From Pseudomonas orientalis (GTDB taxonomy: Bacteria > Pseudomonadota > Gammaproteobacteria > Pseudomonadales > Pseudomonadaceae): a stretch of DNA of 64,000 nucleotides. Where the stretch lies: contig NZ_JYLM01000002.1 of NCBI RefSeq assembly GCF_001439815.1, positions 744,001 to 808,000 on the forward strand, written 5' to 3'. Shown here in pieces: positions 52,111-60,282 of the stretch (position 1 is the first letter of the stretch; each line of letters starts with the position of its first letter). The position numbers and the translations under genes were made by a program. The notes beneath the pieces are model-generated. The model was not told the DNA's origin, did no database searches, and saw only the letters and a list, made by a program, of their open reading frames with translations.

Positions 52111-53554
52111 GGGAGAACTCCTTGGCCAGCACGTCTTCTACCCGCGCCGGCTTGAATGGATTGACCTTCTGTACCACCAGCGTCCAGAACAGCGCGTAGG
52201 TCGCCGTGAGCGCGAGCATGATCCCGAACGGCACGTAAATGTCGGCAGGGTTCATCCCGGGTGGAGTAATGAACCACATGCCCAGCAAGATGCCGATGCT
52301 GGAGAGTATTTGTGGCAACGGGAAGAACGGCGAGCGATAGGCTCGTGGCAGATCCGGGCGGCGAATGCGCAGGATCACCACGGACAGCGTCACCAGCAGA
52401 TAGGAAAAACTCCACGCACAGACAGCCGCGAGCACCAGGTGCAGGATGTTATCGGCGTTGCCGCCCAACCACAGGGCATGCAGGCACGGAATCAACATCG
52501 CCACCAGGATGCACAGCAGCGGCGTCTTGAAACGCGGGTGCAGGTAGGTGAAGACCTTGGGCAGCGCACCATCCACGGCCATGCCGTAGAGAATCCTCGG
52601 AACACCTGCCATCAGTGTGTTGATGGTGGCCGCCCCGGCGAACAGAAAACCGATACCCAGCCACATCGGGCCGACATCCCCCATGACCTGCGCGGCAAAC
52701 TTGGGGATCGCCATGGGCGTGTCGAGCAAATGCACACCGCTGGCGGCATCCAGCAGCACGTTTTCCACTTGACGCTTCATCGCGGCGCCGTAGATGAACA
52801 TGCACGTGGCCACGCCCAGCAAGCCCAGGATCATGGCCTTGGGCATGGTCTTGGCCGAGTTGCGCAAATCCGGCGCCAGCGGTGTGACGAACTCGCAGCC
52901 GACAAACATGAACATTGCCATGCCGACCAGCGACAAAATCGTGATCAGGTCGGTGCCCACCAGCGACACCCCGAACCAGCCATCCAACTGCACCGCCGGT
53001 GCCGCGATCAGGCCCATCACGCCAAAGACCATCAGCGTGGTCCACATGCCGAAGGTCAGCACGATCTCCGCCCGGCCAAAGGCGCTGACGCCAAAGGCGT
53101 TGAGAATACCGAACACCACGATGAACCCGACTCCCAGCAACCAGGAGCCTCCGGCGGATTCGGCCAGCGTATTGAGGTGCTCGAAATTCACCAACGCCAT
53201 CACCCCGGCCAGGATGGTTTCGGCGGTACCGGCAAACACGTGCACGATCAGGTACGCCGACAACGTCCCGGTGATCGCAAAAAACCGGCCCATGCCGCAA
53301 TTGATGTAGTCGTAGACCGAGCCGGTAGTCGGCAGGATCGAGGCGGCCTCGGCGAAGGTGGTCGCTTGCGCCAGCATCATCACCACCGCAATCAGCATGG
53401 CCACCGCGAAAGCGCTGCCGCCGATGCCGAAGCCCATGGTCGCGGTGAGAATCACCGGGCTGGCCATGATCAGGCCGATGGTGCTGGCCAGCGCGGTCGG
53501 AAAGCCGACGCTGCCTCGTTTCAGATGCTGCGTGAGCCGGTCATTGATCGACAT
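52052..53554 (-). CDS. APC-family amino acid/amine permease
   Basis: A 500-residue amino acid-polyamine-organocation transporter with about 12 membrane segments. ASTIGLIMASPVILTATMGFGIGG is the first broken helix (in two parts), AASILPTTGSVYDYINCGMG and EFVTPLAPDLRNSAKTMPKA follow, typical of APC permeases of the tyramine/ethanolamine-like group. The ATG at 53554 is chosen over the longer frame. It runs toward the DUF3156 gene, which it overlaps by 59 bp. In this context uptake of an aromatic biogenic amine is probable. Confidence 0.83.
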   Translation of the reverse strand: MSINDRLTQHLKRGSVGFPTALASTIGLIMASPVILTATMGFGIGGSAFAVAMLIAVVMMLAQATTFAEAASILPTTGSVYDYINCGMGRFFAITGTLSAYLIVHVFAGTAETILAGVMALVNFEHLNTLAESAGGSWLLGVGFIVVFGILNAFGVSAFGRAEIVLTFGMWTTLMVFGVMGLIAAPAVQLDGWFGVSLVGTDLITILSLVGMAMFMFVGCEFVTPLAPDLRNSAKTMPKAMILGLLGVATCMFIYGAAMKRQVENVLLDAASGVHLLDTPMAIPKFAAQVMGDVGPMWLGIGFLFAGAATINTLMAGVPRILYGMAVDGALPKVFTYLHPRFKTPLLCILVAMLIPCLHALWLGGNADNILHLVLAAVCAWSFSYLLVTLSVVILRIRRPDLPRAYRSPFFPLPQILSSIGILLGMWFITPPGMNPADIYVPFGIMLALTATYALFWTLVVQKVNPFKPARVEDVLAKEFSHELGNHPHSTPFEHAANVV

Positions 53555-53844
53555 GGTGCGGATCCTCGAAAGCGGATTTCTTAATGGATGCATCGAGCCG
53601 TACAAGGTGCTGGCGTTGAAGCCCTCCCCGGCCAGTCCCTGATCGAAACGGCCTCGAGCGAAAATCACTGTGCGCCTCCAACACACCGAGCGTCTTGCCC
53701 ATGTCTGCCGTCACCTTTGTTGCTGTCTGCCAAGGCAAAGGGCTTGGCGGGCAGGATCAATTACCTGGCACGCTGGTAAAAGACTTCCCCTGCGCCCAGC
53801 CATCCTAATGCGCGCTCGACCTAACCATGCTGGGGACTATAACA

Positions 53845-55173
53845 ATGGAGCACACACCGAACACCCGCACGCTGTCCAAGGCTGTCGGCCTGGGCATCGC
53901 GCTCTTGATCACCCACCCGTCGGCCCAGGCCTATGCGCTGTACGCCGACGAAGACACCCACCTCAACGCCGATTTCCTGGCGGTCTACGGGATGTTCAAC
54001 AGCCGCCACAACTACGATGGCACGCCGGGCGGTTCATCCTGGCGCGAAGGTTTCATTAAATATGGGGTCAGCGGCGATCAGGGCCTGGCCGGTTACGGCA
54101 CCGGTTATGGCGCGCTCAATTGGGTCAGCTCCGGCACCTGGGGCGATGGCGACGCCGCCGGCAACACCGACGGTTCGGAACGCACCACGAAAATCGAAGA
54201 CGCCTACCTGGGCTGGCGCTCGGCCGAGCTGTTCCCGGCACTGGGCAAGGACGGGGTGGATTTCTCCGTCGGCCGCCAAGTGGTCAAGCTGGGCCGCGGT
54301 TTCTTGATCAACGACGACGGCCCCAACCTGGGCAAGGGCCCGGCTGACGGCGCATTGAATCGCGGGGGTGCCTACTACCTCGCCGCGCGTCACGCCTTCG
54401 ACCGTACCGCCGTGCTGCGCCTGGGCGGCCAGGACGGCCTGCATGGTTCGGTGCTGTGGCTCAAGTCGGATAACCGCGCCCAGGCCGAAACCGAGCTGGC
54501 GGCGGGCACCCTCGACTACACGGCCGCCGCCGGAACCCTGGGGTTGACCTGGGTGCACGGCATCGGGGTCACCGACCAATGGGCCAGCGACTTTCAGAAA
54601 CAGCGCGACGGCATGAACACCTACAGCCTGCGCGGCGAAGGCAGCGCGGGCATCGAGAACGCCAGCTTCGCCTTCGAATACGCCTGGCAGGACAAGGATG
54701 CCGGCCCCGAAAAAGCCTGGTACGGCGAAGCCGGCTACACCTTCGCCGATGTCAGCTGGGCGCCAAAACTGACCTATCGCTACACCCGCTACTCGCAAAA
54801 ATGGGACCCGTTGTTCACCGGGCTCAGCACCGGCTACGGCACCTGGTTCCAGGGTGAAGTGGCGTCCAACTACGCCGGCCCGTTCAACAGCAACACCGGC
54901 ATCCAGCATGTAGGACTCAAGGCCACTCCCCTGGAAAACCTGACAATTGGCGCGCTGTACTTCGACTTCAACACCTTGCGCAAACACGATGCGCTGAACC
55001 TGGACGCCCGCGAACTGGACCTGTATGCCGAATGGGCGGTCAACAGCCACCTGATCATCAGCCCATTGGTGGGCATCTACCAACCGAAAAAGGACGCCGA
55101 CACCGGTGGCAACCAAGTGGGTGGCAACGGCACCAACCTCTACAGTCAGTTGACCGTGGCCGTACCTTTCTGA
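53845..55173 (+). CDS. Outer-membrane porin-like protein (alginate-export-type barrel)
   Basis: A 442-residue beta-barrel outer-membrane protein. A signal peptide ends near HPSAQAYA; the mature part has alternating aromatic strands, a conserved DAYLGWRSAELFPALGKDGV, FSVGRQVVKLGRGFLIND, and a C-terminal Phe (LTVAVPF). This layout is found in OprE/alginate-export-like channels. The ATG at 53845 is preferred. It is divergent from the APC permease across 290 bp, so the two probably work together on uptake. Confidence 0.8.
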   Translation: MEHTPNTRTLSKAVGLGIALLITHPSAQAYALYADEDTHLNADFLAVYGMFNSRHNYDGTPGGSSWREGFIKYGVSGDQGLAGYGTGYGALNWVSSGTWGDGDAAGNTDGSERTTKIEDAYLGWRSAELFPALGKDGVDFSVGRQVVKLGRGFLINDDGPNLGKGPADGALNRGGAYYLAARHAFDRTAVLRLGGQDGLHGSVLWLKSDNRAQAETELAAGTLDYTAAAGTLGLTWVHGIGVTDQWASDFQKQRDGMNTYSLRGEGSAGIENASFAFEYAWQDKDAGPEKAWYGEAGYTFADVSWAPKLTYRYTRYSQKWDPLFTGLSTGYGTWFQGEVASNYAGPFNSNTGIQHVGLKATPLENLTIGALYFDFNTLRKHDALNLDARELDLYAEWAVNSHLIISPLVGIYQPKKDADTGGNQVGGNGTNLYSQLTVAVPF

Positions 55174-55180
55174 CCCCTTT

Positions 55181-55205
55181 CAGGCGCTGCCCGGCGCAGC
55201 GCCTG
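55181..55205 (+). terminator. Rho-independent terminator after the porin gene
   Basis: caggcgctgc (55181-55190), loop ccggc, gcagcgcctg (55196-55205), followed by cagcgtttta. The stem is a perfect 10-bp hairpin eight bases after the porin stop codon. Confidence 0.8.
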
Positions 55206-55248
55206 CAGCGTTTTATTGCCTGTGCTGATGCAACATCGTCTGGATCTG

Positions 55249-55592
55249 ATATACCCCAGCAGCAGGCGGAACTGATTGAAAATGCGCATCTGGCTGCGGG
55301 GGTCCTGCACGTCACCATTCACCACGGTAATGTCCCAGCACCCTTCGGTTATGGTGCACAGCAACAGTTCCCAGATCTGCGTTTCCTGCCGATGCAAGTC
55401 GCAGAGCCGCCTGCCCTGCTGCAGCTCGACGTCCAGCTCGCCCTCACGCTGCCGGGCTTGTTGCAGCTGTTGGCGCAGTGCTTCCAGGGCCTGCTCATCG
55501 GCTGCTCGCTGGACGGCCTGATCCGCGGCCGATCGCAAACCACCCGTGATTGCTTGTACGAGCCTGCAGTCCCCTTTGTGCCTGGCTGCCAT
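55249..55592 (-). pseudogene. Remnant of a PAS-containing chemotaxis receptor gene
   Basis: The minus-strand frame reads LEALRQQLQQARQREGELDV, then LCDLHRQETQIWELLLCTIT and EGCWDITVVNGDVQDPRSQM, ending FNQFRLLLGY. This is the N-terminal coiled coil and the beginning of the PAS domain of soluble Pseudomonas chemotaxis transducers. After LLGY similarity stops: the frame continues into the terminator of the porin gene. The rest of the PAS domain and the whole signalling domain are missing. Upstream, no clear start is seen. Read as a truncated relic. Confidence 0.6.
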
Positions 55593-55755
55593 GCGCAGAC
55601 AACCCGGCGCCAGGCGCCCTCATGCATCTGTAGGATGGTGATCCGCCTTGAACGCGCCGATACTCACTCCAGGCCCTGCCCACGTCCAAACACGTTCCGG
55701 CCCTTAATGACTGCGTGACGAAAACAATAAGAATGTCGCACAGAGGTACTTACGA
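55593..55755. other. Upstream region of the LuxR-type gene
   Basis: About 160 bp without a supported gene; it probably holds the promoter of the regulator at 55756 and the 5' edge of the relic receptor gene. No repeat or hairpin stands out. Confidence 0.4.
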
Positions 55756-56733
55756 ATGAGCCGTCATGATCATGGTCAAGCCCGCCTTCTCGAGGCATTC
55801 AGCGCAATGACACTGGAGCTTCAGCGCTTGGCGCAGGACAAGAATATCGAGCATTTCCACGAAGCAGCGTTGCGCTGCATCGGCGAGCTGCTGCCCTTCG
55901 ACAGCGCATGGTGGGGACGCGCGGCGTTGATTGACGGGTTGCCGGAAGAGCACAGTTCATACCTCTATAAACTGCCCAGCAGCTACCTGCGCGACTGGCA
56001 GTCAATCCGCCATGTCGATGTGACCATCGACCGGGTCCATGGTGCGCCCGGTCAAGCGATCATCGTCGACATGCGCAGCCCCGCCAGCGGCTCCGGCCTC
56101 AACTGGCTTGGCGAATCCTATGGCATCGGCGAGTTGCTGTGCGTGGTGTATATCGACCCACAAACCCATCTGAGCGATCACCTCACGTTGTATCGCGCAC
56201 CCGATGCCCCGCGCTTCATCGAACAGGATTGCCTGCTGTTGACCCAGCTCATGCGTCATCTGGTAGCGGCAGTATCAGCCAATCAGATCCGCACTCTGGT
56301 GGCCATGCGCGAGGCCCTGACTCACCCACGCAATCTTGCCCTCGCCGTGTGCGATCAGCACGGCACCCTGCACTGCGCCGAACGTGGCTTCGTGGACTTG
56401 CTGTTGAGCGAGTGGCCGGACTGGGCCGGCCCGTGCCTGCCGATAGCGATCGAGGCCGATGGGTACGAAGGCAGGCATTTGCAGATCGAAGCCTCGACGG
56501 TCGGCGATCTGTTCCTGCTGGCCGCCCGCAGCCGCACGGTGCTGATGCAACTGAGCCCACGGGAAAACGCCGTGGCCCAAGGGTTCGGCGAAGGCAAGAC
56601 TTACAAGGAAGTCGCCCGGGAATTGGGCATGTCACCCAATACCGTGCGTCATCACATCCGCGCCATCTACAGCAAGCTCGGGGTCAAGGACAAGGCCCGA
56701 ATTGCCCATCTGCTGCACGCCCCACCTGACTGA
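55756..56733 (+). CDS. LuxR-family transcriptional regulator
   Basis: A 325-residue regulator with an N-terminal GAF-like sensing region (ALRCIGELLPFDSAWWGRAA) and a C-terminal HTH_LuxR (about 262-318): LSPRENAVAQGFGEGKTYKE, then VARELGMSPNTVRHHIRAIY. It precedes the channel-MFS-HDAC operon by 125 bp in the same direction and probably regulates it. It lacks acyl-homoserine-lactone receptor signatures. Third LuxR-type regulator without a luxI in this window. Confidence 0.84.
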   Translation: MSRHDHGQARLLEAFSAMTLELQRLAQDKNIEHFHEAALRCIGELLPFDSAWWGRAALIDGLPEEHSSYLYKLPSSYLRDWQSIRHVDVTIDRVHGAPGQAIIVDMRSPASGSGLNWLGESYGIGELLCVVYIDPQTHLSDHLTLYRAPDAPRFIEQDCLLLTQLMRHLVAAVSANQIRTLVAMREALTHPRNLALAVCDQHGTLHCAERGFVDLLLSEWPDWAGPCLPIAIEADGYEGRHLQIEASTVGDLFLLAARSRTVLMQLSPRENAVAQGFGEGKTYKEVARELGMSPNTVRHHIRAIYSKLGVKDKARIAHLLHAPPD

Positions 56734-56858
56734 TCCGTTCCGCTGATTCGCGCAACTGTTTTGGCTGTCCTTTTGACCGCCAAGGGGCGCCTTTGCCTTT
56801 TTCCTCTGCCAATAACGGGCGATCCCTTCGCCACACAACCACTCAAATAAGAGATGCA

Positions 56859-57740
56859 ATGTTCATGACCAGACCCCTCACCCGCAATGCTACGTTGGCC
56901 TTCATCGGTGGTCTGTCGAGCCTGCAGGCCAGCGCCGCGGACCTCAACGCCCGGGATTTTCTTGCCGCGCCGCCTGGCACCAACCTGGGCCTGGTCTATC
57001 TGCCGGCAAGCCGCTCCAGCGATTTTCACGGCACGGCTGACAGCACCGGCAAGGCCGATCTCAAGGTTAACGCTGTCGCCTATCGCCAGGTATTTTTCAC
57101 CGACATCTGCGGCACCCTCTGTACGCCACAGTTCATCATTCCCTTCGCCGACATCAACGCGCGTCTACCCGGTGCGAGCAAACAGACAGGCGAAATCGGT
57201 TTTGGCGATCCTCAGGTCGGCGGCACGGTGTTCCTGATCAACGACCCCGCCGCGCGCACCTACAGCGGGTTGCTGACCCTGATCACCCTGCCGGTAGGCG
57301 AGTACCACAGCCAGAATCCTGATGTGTCGCCCGGTGCCAATCGCTGGGGGGCGACGTTCATTTACAACTACACCCAGGGCATCGGCGAAAAATGGGTGCT
57401 GGAAGCCAACCTCGAAGCCCAGCTCTACGGCAAGAACGACGACTACTTTGGCGGCGAATTGAAACAGGATCCGCTGTATCGCCTGCAAGCCTTCGCCTCC
57501 TACGACTTCACACCCGCCACCTATGGCGCACTGCGGCTGATCCACGCCGACGGCGGCGAGCTACGGATCAATGACCAGCGTATCGACGACACCCACAAGC
57601 GCTACACCCAGGTTGGCTTCGAAGTCGGTCATTGGCTCGATAAAAAGAACCAGGTGATGTTCAGCCTTTCGCAGAACGTCGCCACCGATAACGGCTACCA
57701 CGGCACTGACGCACTGTTGCGTCTGGTCCATGTGTTCTGA
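56859..57740 (+). CDS. Outer-membrane channel, phenol-degradation MetA-pathway family
   Basis: A 293-residue COG4313-type barrel. The signal peptide ends near LQASAADLN; FLAAPPGTNLGLVYLPAS, FADINARLPGASKQTGEIGF and the C-terminal LLRLVHVF with terminal Phe are visible. It is related to the channel at 32643 but not a close copy. The ATG at 56859 is taken; the longer frame lacks a binding site. It heads an operon with an MFS and an HDAC-family hydrolase, so it likely admits their substrate. Confidence 0.82.
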   Translation: MFMTRPLTRNATLAFIGGLSSLQASAADLNARDFLAAPPGTNLGLVYLPASRSSDFHGTADSTGKADLKVNAVAYRQVFFTDICGTLCTPQFIIPFADINARLPGASKQTGEIGFGDPQVGGTVFLINDPAARTYSGLLTLITLPVGEYHSQNPDVSPGANRWGATFIYNYTQGIGEKWVLEANLEAQLYGKNDDYFGGELKQDPLYRLQAFASYDFTPATYGALRLIHADGGELRINDQRIDDTHKRYTQVGFEVGHWLDKKNQVMFSLSQNVATDNGYHGTDALLRLVHVF

Positions 57741-57763
57741 CATCCCTTGATTGGAGTTTAACC

Positions 57764-58927
57764 ATGAACACCCAGACCAAACCGCTGAGCAATCACCGCT
57801 CGCTGGCTACATCGCAATTGGCATTGCTGGCAGCCATTGTGCTGTTCGCCGCCATCACCCCAACCATCCTCATGACCGCACCGGCCGTGGCGGCACAACT
57901 GGCGACACAATGGCAGTTGAGCCCGTCACAAATCGGCGACCTGTTCTCGACCGAACTCGGCGCCATGAGCCTGGCCACGCTGCCAGCGCTCTGGTGGCTC
58001 AAACGCGTCGACTGGCGCCGCGCCGCATTGGCGGCGGGCGTCGTGTTTATTGCAGCCAATCTGCTATCGATGCTTGCCCACGACTATGGGGTGCTTCTGG
58101 CCTTGCGCTTCTGCAGCGCGCTGGCCGGAGGCTCATTGATGATTATCTGTCTGTCCAGCGCTGCGTCAACGCCCAACCCGGGCCGCGTCTATGGCTTGTG
58201 GGTCATGGGCCAACTGGTGGTCGGAGCGATCGGCTTGAGCATCCTGCCCCGCCTGTTCGAACACTACGGGCTGTCAGCCTGCTACTTGATCCTTGCCGTA
58301 TTGATGTGCGCTTTCCTGCCGCTGGCGCGTTACTTCCCACAGGGCAGCCCACCGTCTGAAACGACGGCCGAACACGTTGCCCTCGCATCGAAATGGAAGG
58401 CTGCACTGGGCATCCTTGGCATCCTGAGCTTCTACATCAGCCTGAGCGGTGTGTGGACCTTTATCGGCTCCATCGGCACCGCAGCCGGTATCTGCGCGCA
58501 ATCGAGCGGCGAGGTGCTGGCGCTCGCCACGGTGATCGGCATTGTCGGAGCCGGCTGCGCCTCGCTGATAGGCGATCGCCTGCCGCGCTTGCTGTTGTTG
58601 CTGCTGGGTTACGCCTTGATGGCGGGCTCGGTGCTGTTGCTACGCAACCAGCCGGACCTGCAACGCTTTGCGGTGGCGGCGCTGCTGTTCAAGTTCACCT
58701 GGACCTTCATCCTGCCGCTGATCCTGGCCTGCCTGGCCGACCTGGACCGCTCCGGAAAGTTGATGAACACCTCCAACCTGGTGATTGGCGGTGGCCTGGC
58801 CATCGGCCCGACCGTTGCTGGCCGGCTGATCGAAGCCAGCGGCGGTTTTCAATCACTGCTGGTGGGCGGCGCGTGCATCACTCTGCTGTCCCTGACGTTG
58901 ATGCTGAGCAGCCGCCCAACCGCCTGA
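57764..58927 (+). CDS. MFS transporter
   Basis: A 387-residue MFS protein with 12 hydrophobic segments: AAIVLFAAITPTILMTAPAV at TM1, LWWLKRVDWRRAALAAGVVF at loop 2-3, RFCSALAGGSLMIICLS, and a second half starting near residue 210. It lacks a strong specificity signature. TTGGAG precedes the ATG. It lies 23 bp after the channel gene and 34 bp before the HDAC gene and is probably the inner-membrane importer of that operon. Confidence 0.82.
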   Translation: MNTQTKPLSNHRSLATSQLALLAAIVLFAAITPTILMTAPAVAAQLATQWQLSPSQIGDLFSTELGAMSLATLPALWWLKRVDWRRAALAAGVVFIAANLLSMLAHDYGVLLALRFCSALAGGSLMIICLSSAASTPNPGRVYGLWVMGQLVVGAIGLSILPRLFEHYGLSACYLILAVLMCAFLPLARYFPQGSPPSETTAEHVALASKWKAALGILGILSFYISLSGVWTFIGSIGTAAGICAQSSGEVLALATVIGIVGAGCASLIGDRLPRLLLLLLGYALMAGSVLLLRNQPDLQRFAVAALLFKFTWTFILPLILACLADLDRSGKLMNTSNLVIGGGLAIGPTVAGRLIEASGGFQSLLVGGACITLLSLTLMLSSRPTA

Positions 58928-58961
58928 ATGGCCTTTTTACCCTGGAAAAAATGGAAAGACG

Positions 58962-60068
58962 ATGAGCCGAATCAGTGCATTCTTCTACGACGAACTCAGC
59001 CTCTGGCACAGTGCCGGGCTGCATGCCTTGACCCTGCCCGTGGGGGGGTGGGTGCAGCCGCCCGCCGCCGCAGGTCACGCCGAATCGCCAGAAACCAAAC
59101 GCCGGTTCAAGAGTCTGCTGGATGTGTCCGGGCTGACCCGTCATTTGCAGGTGCGCAGCGCCCCCTCAGCAACGCAGGAGGATCTGCTGCGTGTGCACAC
59201 ACCTGGCTATCTGCAACGTTTCAAGGCCATGAGCGATGCGGGCGGCGGTGAATTGGGACCGAATGCGCCCATCGGCCCCGGCAGTTATGAGATTGCCAGG
59301 CTCTCCGCCGGCCTGGCCATGGCCGCGGTGGACGCCGTGCTGTCCGGCGAGGTTGACAATGCCTATTCCCTGTCGCGTCCGCCGGGCCACCATTGCCTTG
59401 CCGACAGCGCCATGGGCTTCTGCTTCCTGGCCAATATCGCCATCGCCATCGAAGCCGCAAAAGCGCGCAGTGGCCTGGGCAAAGTCGCGGTGATCGACTG
59501 GGACGTGCACCATGGCAACGGCACGCAATCGATCTTCGAGGAGCGGGATGACGTGCTGACCATTTCACTTCATCAAGACGGCTGTTTCCCCCCAGGTTAC
59601 AGCGGCGAAACGGACCGTGGCCGCAACGCGGGATCAGGCGCAAACATCAATATTCCGTTGCCGCCCGGCAGCGGTCATGAGGCTTACCTCTATGCAATGG
59701 AGCGCATCGTGATCCCGGCATTGGAACGTTTCGAGCCGGAGTTGATCATTGTCGCCTGCGGTTACGACGCCAACGCCGTTGACCCCTTGGCACGGATGCT
59801 GTTGCACAGTGATTCGTTCCGGCAAATGACCCGCAGCGTGCGCAAGGCTGCCGAACAGCTGTGTCAGGGCCGTCTCGTGCTGGTGCATGAAGGTGGGTAT
59901 TCCGAGGCGTATGTGCCTTTTTGCGGGCTGGCCACCGTTGAGGAACTGGCGGGCGTCAGAACCGAGGTCATCGACCCGATGCTCGATTTTGTGCAACTGC
60001 AACAACCGAACGAAGCGCTGGTGACCTTTCAACGAGGCTGGATCGACCGGTTGGCCGAAGCGCACTGA
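58962..60068 (+). CDS. HDAC-family amidohydrolase (class II deacetylase-like)
   Basis: A 368-residue zinc-dependent deacetylase fold. SLSRPPGHHCLADSAMGFCF near residue 137 holds the catalytic His pair, VIDWDVHHGNGTQSIF near 180 the metal Asp/His, and IIVACGYDANAVDPLARM near 265 the second metal Asp. Bacterial members remove acyl groups from polyamines or other amides. Following a channel and MFS gene, it may deacylate an imported N-acyl amine. GGAAAGACG precedes the ATG. A split bidirectional terminator follows. Confidence 0.87.
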   Translation: MSRISAFFYDELSLWHSAGLHALTLPVGGWVQPPAAAGHAESPETKRRFKSLLDVSGLTRHLQVRSAPSATQEDLLRVHTPGYLQRFKAMSDAGGGELGPNAPIGPGSYEIARLSAGLAMAAVDAVLSGEVDNAYSLSRPPGHHCLADSAMGFCFLANIAIAIEAAKARSGLGKVAVIDWDVHHGNGTQSIFEERDDVLTISLHQDGCFPPGYSGETDRGRNAGSGANINIPLPPGSGHEAYLYAMERIVIPALERFEPELIIVACGYDANAVDPLARMLLHSDSFRQMTRSVRKAAEQLCQGRLVLVHEGGYSEAYVPFCGLATVEELAGVRTEVIDPMLDFVQLQQPNEALVTFQRGWIDRLAEAH

Positions 60069-60100
60069 ACGTGATGAAAAAAACGAGGCCGTTAAGGCCT

Positions 60101-60255
60101 AATGCCTGTCAGTTAAGCGTACGTGGCCCTCTGTAGGAGCGAGCTTGCTCGCGAAAAACGTCAACGATAACGCGTGCTTCCTGGATGAACGCGGTGCCTG
60201 TAAGTTTTTCGCGAGCAAGCTCGCTCCTACAAAAAGCCTTAACTGACTGGCATTA
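60101..60255. mobile_element. MITE-like element with outer inverted repeats enclosing REPIN D
   Basis: Outer termini aatgcctgtcagttaag (60101-60117) and cttaactgactggcatt (60238-60254) are inverted repeats with one mismatch. Inside lies a full 100-bp REPIN. The element is flanked by the identical 13-bp direct repeats gccgttaaggcct at 60088-60100 and 60256-60268, which look like a target-site duplication within the terminator hairpin. Confidence 0.7.
60132..60231. repeat. REPIN copy D
   Basis: A 100-bp inverted repeat with arms tgtaggagcgagcttgctcg and cgagcaagctcgctcctaca, spacer gtcaacgataacgcgtgctt... in the same orientation as copy B. It lies inside the outer element 60101-60255, between convergent HDAC and flavin-reductase genes. 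Confidence 0.93.
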
Positions 60256-60282
60256 GCCGTTAAGGCCTCGTTTTTTTTAAGC

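Larger units (their letters stand above)
60074..60280. terminator. Bidirectional terminator interrupted by an inserted element
   Basis: Left part: aaaaaaacgaggccgttaag at 60078-60097. Right part: ggcctcgttttttttaa at 60264-60280. If 60088-60255 is removed the two halves make a single perfect hairpin (cgaggcc, loop gttaa, ggcctcg) flanked by an A-run and a T-run, ideal for ending both converging genes. In the present state the halves are 155 bp apart and joined by a REPIN hairpin, so termination may persist through the larger fold. Confidence 0.75.

Noticed and set aside
52070..53584. 504-codon plus-strand open frame
   Set aside because: Antisense to the APC permease with skewed His/Gln/Arg composition.
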